Assembly (NCBI GenBank): GCA_013360535.1 | Contig: JABWBL010000106.1 | Coordinates: forward strand, 1 to 9,013 | Length of the DNA stretch: 9,013 bases | Direction of reading: 5' to 3' | From: Planctomycetaceae bacterium | Lineage (GTDB): Bacteria; Planctomycetota; UBA1135; GCA-002686595 | Shown here: in pieces, positions 6,788 to 9,013 of the stretch | Numbering within the stretch: the first letter of the stretch is position 1 | Layout of the letters: the number at the start of each line of letters is the position of its first letter | Position numbers and translations under genes: made by a program | The notes under the pieces: model-generated | Database searches by the model: none | What the model saw: the letters and a program-made list of their open reading frames with translations, nothing else | Told to the model about the DNA's origin: nothing

Positions 6788-6813
6788 GCCCGCGCGGGCC
6801 TGCGGGGCCCCGC
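6788..6813 (-). terminator. Two adjacent 12-bp palindromes, possible weak terminator after the 615-aa gene
   Basis: GCCCGCGCGGGC (6788-6799) and GCGGGGCCCCGC (6802-6813) are each perfect palindromes, separated by 2 bp. Read on the minus strand, the second one met is followed by TTTGCCG, a short and interrupted T-run, so termination would be inefficient. They lie in the 132-bp gap 6756-6887 between the two secreted-protein genes. They could instead be leader structure of the FG-GAP gene. Confidence 0.3.
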
Positions 6814-6822
6814 TTGGACGGC

Positions 6823-6851
6823 GGGAACTTCGAGAGGTTCCCCCCGGGAAC
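6823..6851 (-). other. Mutually exclusive hairpins in the leader of the FG-GAP gene
   Basis: A central GTTCCC (6837-6842, plus strand) can pair either with GGGAAC at 6823-6828 or with GGGAAC at 6846-6851, giving 6-bp stems with loops of 8 and 3 nt. The two folds cannot coexist. They lie 68-96 nt upstream of the FG-GAP start on the minus strand. Whether this has any role in attenuation is unknown, and short repeats like this can arise by chance in GC-rich DNA. Confidence 0.3.
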
Positions 6852-6887
6852 TTGAAACCTACTCCAAGCTCGCGAACTGGGGACGGA

Positions 6888-8735
6888 TCAGGGCTCGAAC
6901 GTCACCTTGACCGCGTTGGTGACGTTGGAATTTGTTCCACATGGGCCGGTCGGGTCGCGGTACCAGGTCTGGAAGTGCCAGGTGGAGCCCGCGGTGATCG
7001 TCCCCGAGGGACCGAAGCGCAGGGCCGCGGCGGCGGCGATGCCGGGTCCGAGCGCGAAGCTGCCCGTCGCGCCGGAGCTCTGCGTGCCGAAGCGCAGCAC
7101 CGGCAGGTTGATGCAACGCAGGCCGTCGTAGAAGGTCGCCGGCGGGCGCGAGCTGGTGCCCATGAACGTCAGCCCGCTGACGGAGGTCGGCAGCTGCGAC
7201 GAGGTCAGCACGAGGTTGTCGAGCGCGAGGCTCACCGTACCGCCGGAGTTGATGTTCGACTCGAGCTTGCCGCCCTGCCCCGTCGAGTTGGAGCAGCCCG
7301 CGTTCGCGTCCGCGTTGGAGCACGACCCGCTCGAGCCGCCCGTGCACTTGCAGAACTCGACGACCTTGTCCTCGCACTCGTCGGGAATGCCGTTGAGGTT
7401 CGCGTCCTGGCTCGCTCCGTTGGCGATGTCGACCGAGTCGTCGACGCCGTTCTCGTTGCAGTCGAAGCACGGCTCCTCGCCGTTGCAGGGCGTCTCCGAC
7501 GAGTCGGCCGCGTCGAGGTCGTCGCCGCTGTCGACGGCCGAGCCACGCGCGGTGCGCAGGCCGAGCGACTCGGCCGCGAAGAAGATGCCGGGGTTCTGGT
7601 TGAGGCCACCGGCGACGGGCGGGACGAGCAAGTCGCCGGGCTGGATCGGGACGCCGAAGATGCTGTCGAGCTGGTTGATCACCGCCGAGCCGCGGCGCAC
7701 GGAGAACACGAGCATGTCCCGCGTGCCGTTGATCCAGTCGTAGGGCACGAGCGAGCGCTGGAAGACGCCGTCGCCGTTGTCCGCGAGGATCAGCGCGTCG
7801 AGGTCGTCGGTGTCCACGCCGAACTGGTCGAGGCCGAGCTGGCTCGCGGTCGCGTAGCGCACGACCGCGGTGCCCGCGACGTTGGTGCGCAGCACGTCGC
7901 CGCCGACGAAGCCGTTGGCGAGCGCGGAACCCGAGTTGGCGACGCCCGCGAGCGTGTCGCCGAAGCTCGCGTCGAGCGAGAAGTAGATGAAGGGCGCGAG
8001 CGACAGGTCGGTGCCGAGCTCGAGCGCGTCGAGGTTGTCGCCGGGGTAGGGGAAGGGCAGCGTCGTGTTGCGCGGCTCGAGCAGGCCGAGACCCGGCGCG
8101 CGGAAGCCGTTGGCGCTCGGCAGGCCGTTGCCATCGAGCGCGAGGCTGTTGTTGCGCGGGGTGAAGTTCGGGCCGATCGGACCCGGCGGCAGGTTGACGT
8201 CGACGAACACGTCGGCGGCGGCGTCGAACACACCCGGCGTCGAGGCCTGCGTCGGGTTGCCCTGGTTGAACACCGTCGCATGCGGCGGTGTCGTCGGAGT
8301 CGAGGGGTGACCGCTCGCCCACTCGTCGACCGAGAACCAGATGCGGCGGCGGAACTGCGGGTTGGGCCGGAATTCCGCATCCATGCCGCTCGACAGCGCG
8401 TCGACCTCGATCGCGCAGGGCGTGCCGCCGGGATGGCCGACGCAGCCGAGGTATCCCTGCAGGAACAGCTCGCTGCCGAGCACCTTCACATCGGGCGCCG
8501 CCAGCGGGCCGAGGGTCGGAGCCACGTCCGGAGCGAGCACGTCACCCTCGGTGATCGGCCGCTGCGCGCTCGAGGAGTCGGGGCGCGACACGCTCTGGCT
8601 CTTCCAGTCGATCGAGAACTGCACCTGCGCCGAGGCGGGCGCGGCGAGCAGCGCAGCGGCGATCCAGCGCGCCGCCGCCGAACGGGGCAGCCGGACGCGG
8701 GTCGAAGGGAAAGATCGAAGTGAGCGGGGCGACAT
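6888..8735 (-). CDS. Secreted protein with Asp/Asn-rich calcium-loop segment and the shared C-terminal module; function unknown
   Basis: This 615-aa exported protein has a long basic N-region and a signal peptide ending APASA (cleavage near residue 36). I do not recognise a named family for residues 40-415. That region repeats a simple pattern: a strand like IWFSVDEWAS (132-141), IYFSLDASFG (250-259) or LVFSVRRGSA (342-351), alternating with acidic segments DNLDALELG (233-241), DDLDALILADNGDG (310-323) and DDLDAADSS (405-413). This suggests degenerate internal repeats. Residues 425-455 contain two calcium-type loops (DCNENGVDDSVD and DANLNGIPDECE), resembling thrombospondin type 3 or dockerin-like segments and probably a linker. 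A Cys-rich stretch follows (462-481), then the C-terminal module to 615 with FYDGLRCINLP, WHFQTWYRDP and NVTNAVKVTF, homologous to the end of the FG-GAP protein. The start at 8735 has GGAGG (8744-8748) at 8-nt spacing. It and the FG-GAP gene, 132 bp downstream, probably form a functional pair at the cell surface. Confidence 0.85.
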   Translation of the reverse strand: MSPRSLRSFPSTRVRLPRSAAARWIAAALLAAPASAQVQFSIDWKSQSVSRPDSSSAQRPITEGDVLAPDVAPTLGPLAAPDVKVLGSELFLQGYLGCVGHPGGTPCAIEVDALSSGMDAEFRPNPQFRRRIWFSVDEWASGHPSTPTTPPHATVFNQGNPTQASTPGVFDAAADVFVDVNLPPGPIGPNFTPRNNSLALDGNGLPSANGFRAPGLGLLEPRNTTLPFPYPGDNLDALELGTDLSLAPFIYFSLDASFGDTLAGVANSGSALANGFVGGDVLRTNVAGTAVVRYATASQLGLDQFGVDTDDLDALILADNGDGVFQRSLVPYDWINGTRDMLVFSVRRGSAVINQLDSIFGVPIQPGDLLVPPVAGGLNQNPGIFFAAESLGLRTARGSAVDSGDDLDAADSSETPCNGEEPCFDCNENGVDDSVDIANGASQDANLNGIPDECEDKVVEFCKCTGGSSGSCSNADANAGCSNSTGQGGKLESNINSGGTVSLALDNLVLTSSQLPTSVSGLTFMGTSSRPPATFYDGLRCINLPVLRFGTQSSGATGSFALGPGIAAAAALRFGPSGTITAGSTWHFQTWYRDPTGPCGTNSNVTNAVKVTFEP

Positions 8736-8775
8736 GGGGGAGTCCTCCGGAAGGCAGACGCGCCGGTGACCCAGC

Positions 8776-8799
8776 GGGTTCCGCGCCGGCCGCGGACCC
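8776..8799 (-). other. GC-rich hairpin in the leader of the 615-aa gene
   Basis: GGGT, one bulged T, then CCGCG (8776-8785) pairs with CGCGGACCC (8791-8799) around the loop CCGGC, a 9-bp stem with one bulge. A second small hairpin, CCGAA/TTCGG with a 5-nt loop, lies at 8811-8825. Both are in the 179-bp gap 8736-8914, where I find no convincing -35/-10 pair and no strong terminator for the gene to the right. CCCC/GGGG at 8882-8900 could form only a weak stem. Confidence 0.3.
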
Positions 8800-8914
8800 G
8801 TTCCAGCCTACCGAATCGCTTTCGGCCTGCCGGAACGCTCCCCCAAGGGACCCGGGCCGCGCTCCGCTGGACAGGAATCTGCCCCAAAACCGCCGGGGAA
8901 ACGCTCGCCCTCGC

Positions 8915-9013
8915 TCAGCGCAAGGTCGGCGTGCCGTCGGGGGCGAGCGAGAGGGCCAGGAGGCCCGTGCGGCGGTCGGAGCGGCGGAAGGCGCCCGAGA
9001 GGACGAGGGCGGT
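8915..9013 (-). CDS. C-terminal end of an unidentified protein (runs off the window)
   Basis: Read on the minus strand, the last 32 codons and a TGA stop (8915-8917) are visible: TALVLSGAFRRSDRRTG, then LLALSLAPDGTPTLR. Every sense codon ends in G or C, as in the neighbouring genes, which supports a real coding end. The pattern of a hydrophobic strand, Gly, variable turn, a second hydrophobic strand and APDG resembles one blade of a beta-propeller or delta-60-type repeat. That is a guess from 32 residues. It would lie immediately upstream of the two secreted-protein genes on the same strand, separated by 179 bp. Confidence 0.6.
   Translation of the reverse strand, partial: TALVLSGAFRRSDRRTGLLALSLAPDGTPTLR

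Noticed and set aside
6678..8723. Plus-strand open frame of 681 codons opposite the 615-aa gene (and a similar one at 5007-6212)
   Set aside because: Low-complexity Arg/Val/Glu/Ala translation, typical of shadows opposite GC-rich Asp/Val-rich genes.

Overview
The window is very GC-rich, with G or C in almost every third codon position, and comes from a bacterium. The best guess is a planctomycete or a similarly secretome-rich lineage. The reasons are two large secreted proteins, one with FG-GAP/VCBS repeats and one with an Asp/Asn-rich calcium-loop segment, plus a periplasmic CxxC-rich protein next to an HtrA-like protease. This assignment is inference; there is no rRNA or other marker gene here.

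Layout on the minus strand, read from the right: the last 32 codons of an unidentified gene (8915-9013); a 615-aa secreted protein (6888-8735); and a 744-aa secreted protein with a predicted seven-bladed FG-GAP propeller (4521-6755). The two secreted proteins share a C-terminal module of about 140 residues, which may be a surface-sorting or attachment domain. Alone on the plus strand is a branched-chain amino acid aminotransferase, ilvE (3418-4338). To its left the minus strand resumes with an 88-aa protein of unknown function (3114-3380), a GT39/ArnT-like integral membrane glycosyltransferase (1412-3106, 7 bp downstream, probably the same operon), a secreted or membrane-anchored protein with four CxxC-x7-CxxC units (444-1298), and an HtrA/trypsin-like serine protease cut by the window edge (1-423, 20 bp downstream, probably co-transcribed).

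The most striking non-coding structure lies between the convergent ilvE and FG-GAP genes. It is a 175-nt inverted repeat (4340-4514) with two 86-nt arms, a single G-T wobble and a 3-nt loop, and it fills almost the whole space between the two stop codons. Each arm carries short internal direct repeats. It has no U-tract after the stem in either direction, so it is not a textbook intrinsic terminator. It could be a bidirectional 3'-end or termination structure, or a fold-back (MITE-like) insertion.

The remaining intergenic stretches are short. They hold candidate promoter elements (1329-1334; 3369-3398), two adjacent 12-bp palindromes with mutually exclusive small hairpins (6788-6851), and a GC-rich leader hairpin (8776-8799). 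No RNA genes, CRISPR arrays or insertion sequences were recognised. No complete multi-gene system of an undescribed kind is evident; the best leads are the giant hairpin, the shared C-terminal module and the CxxC/protease pair.
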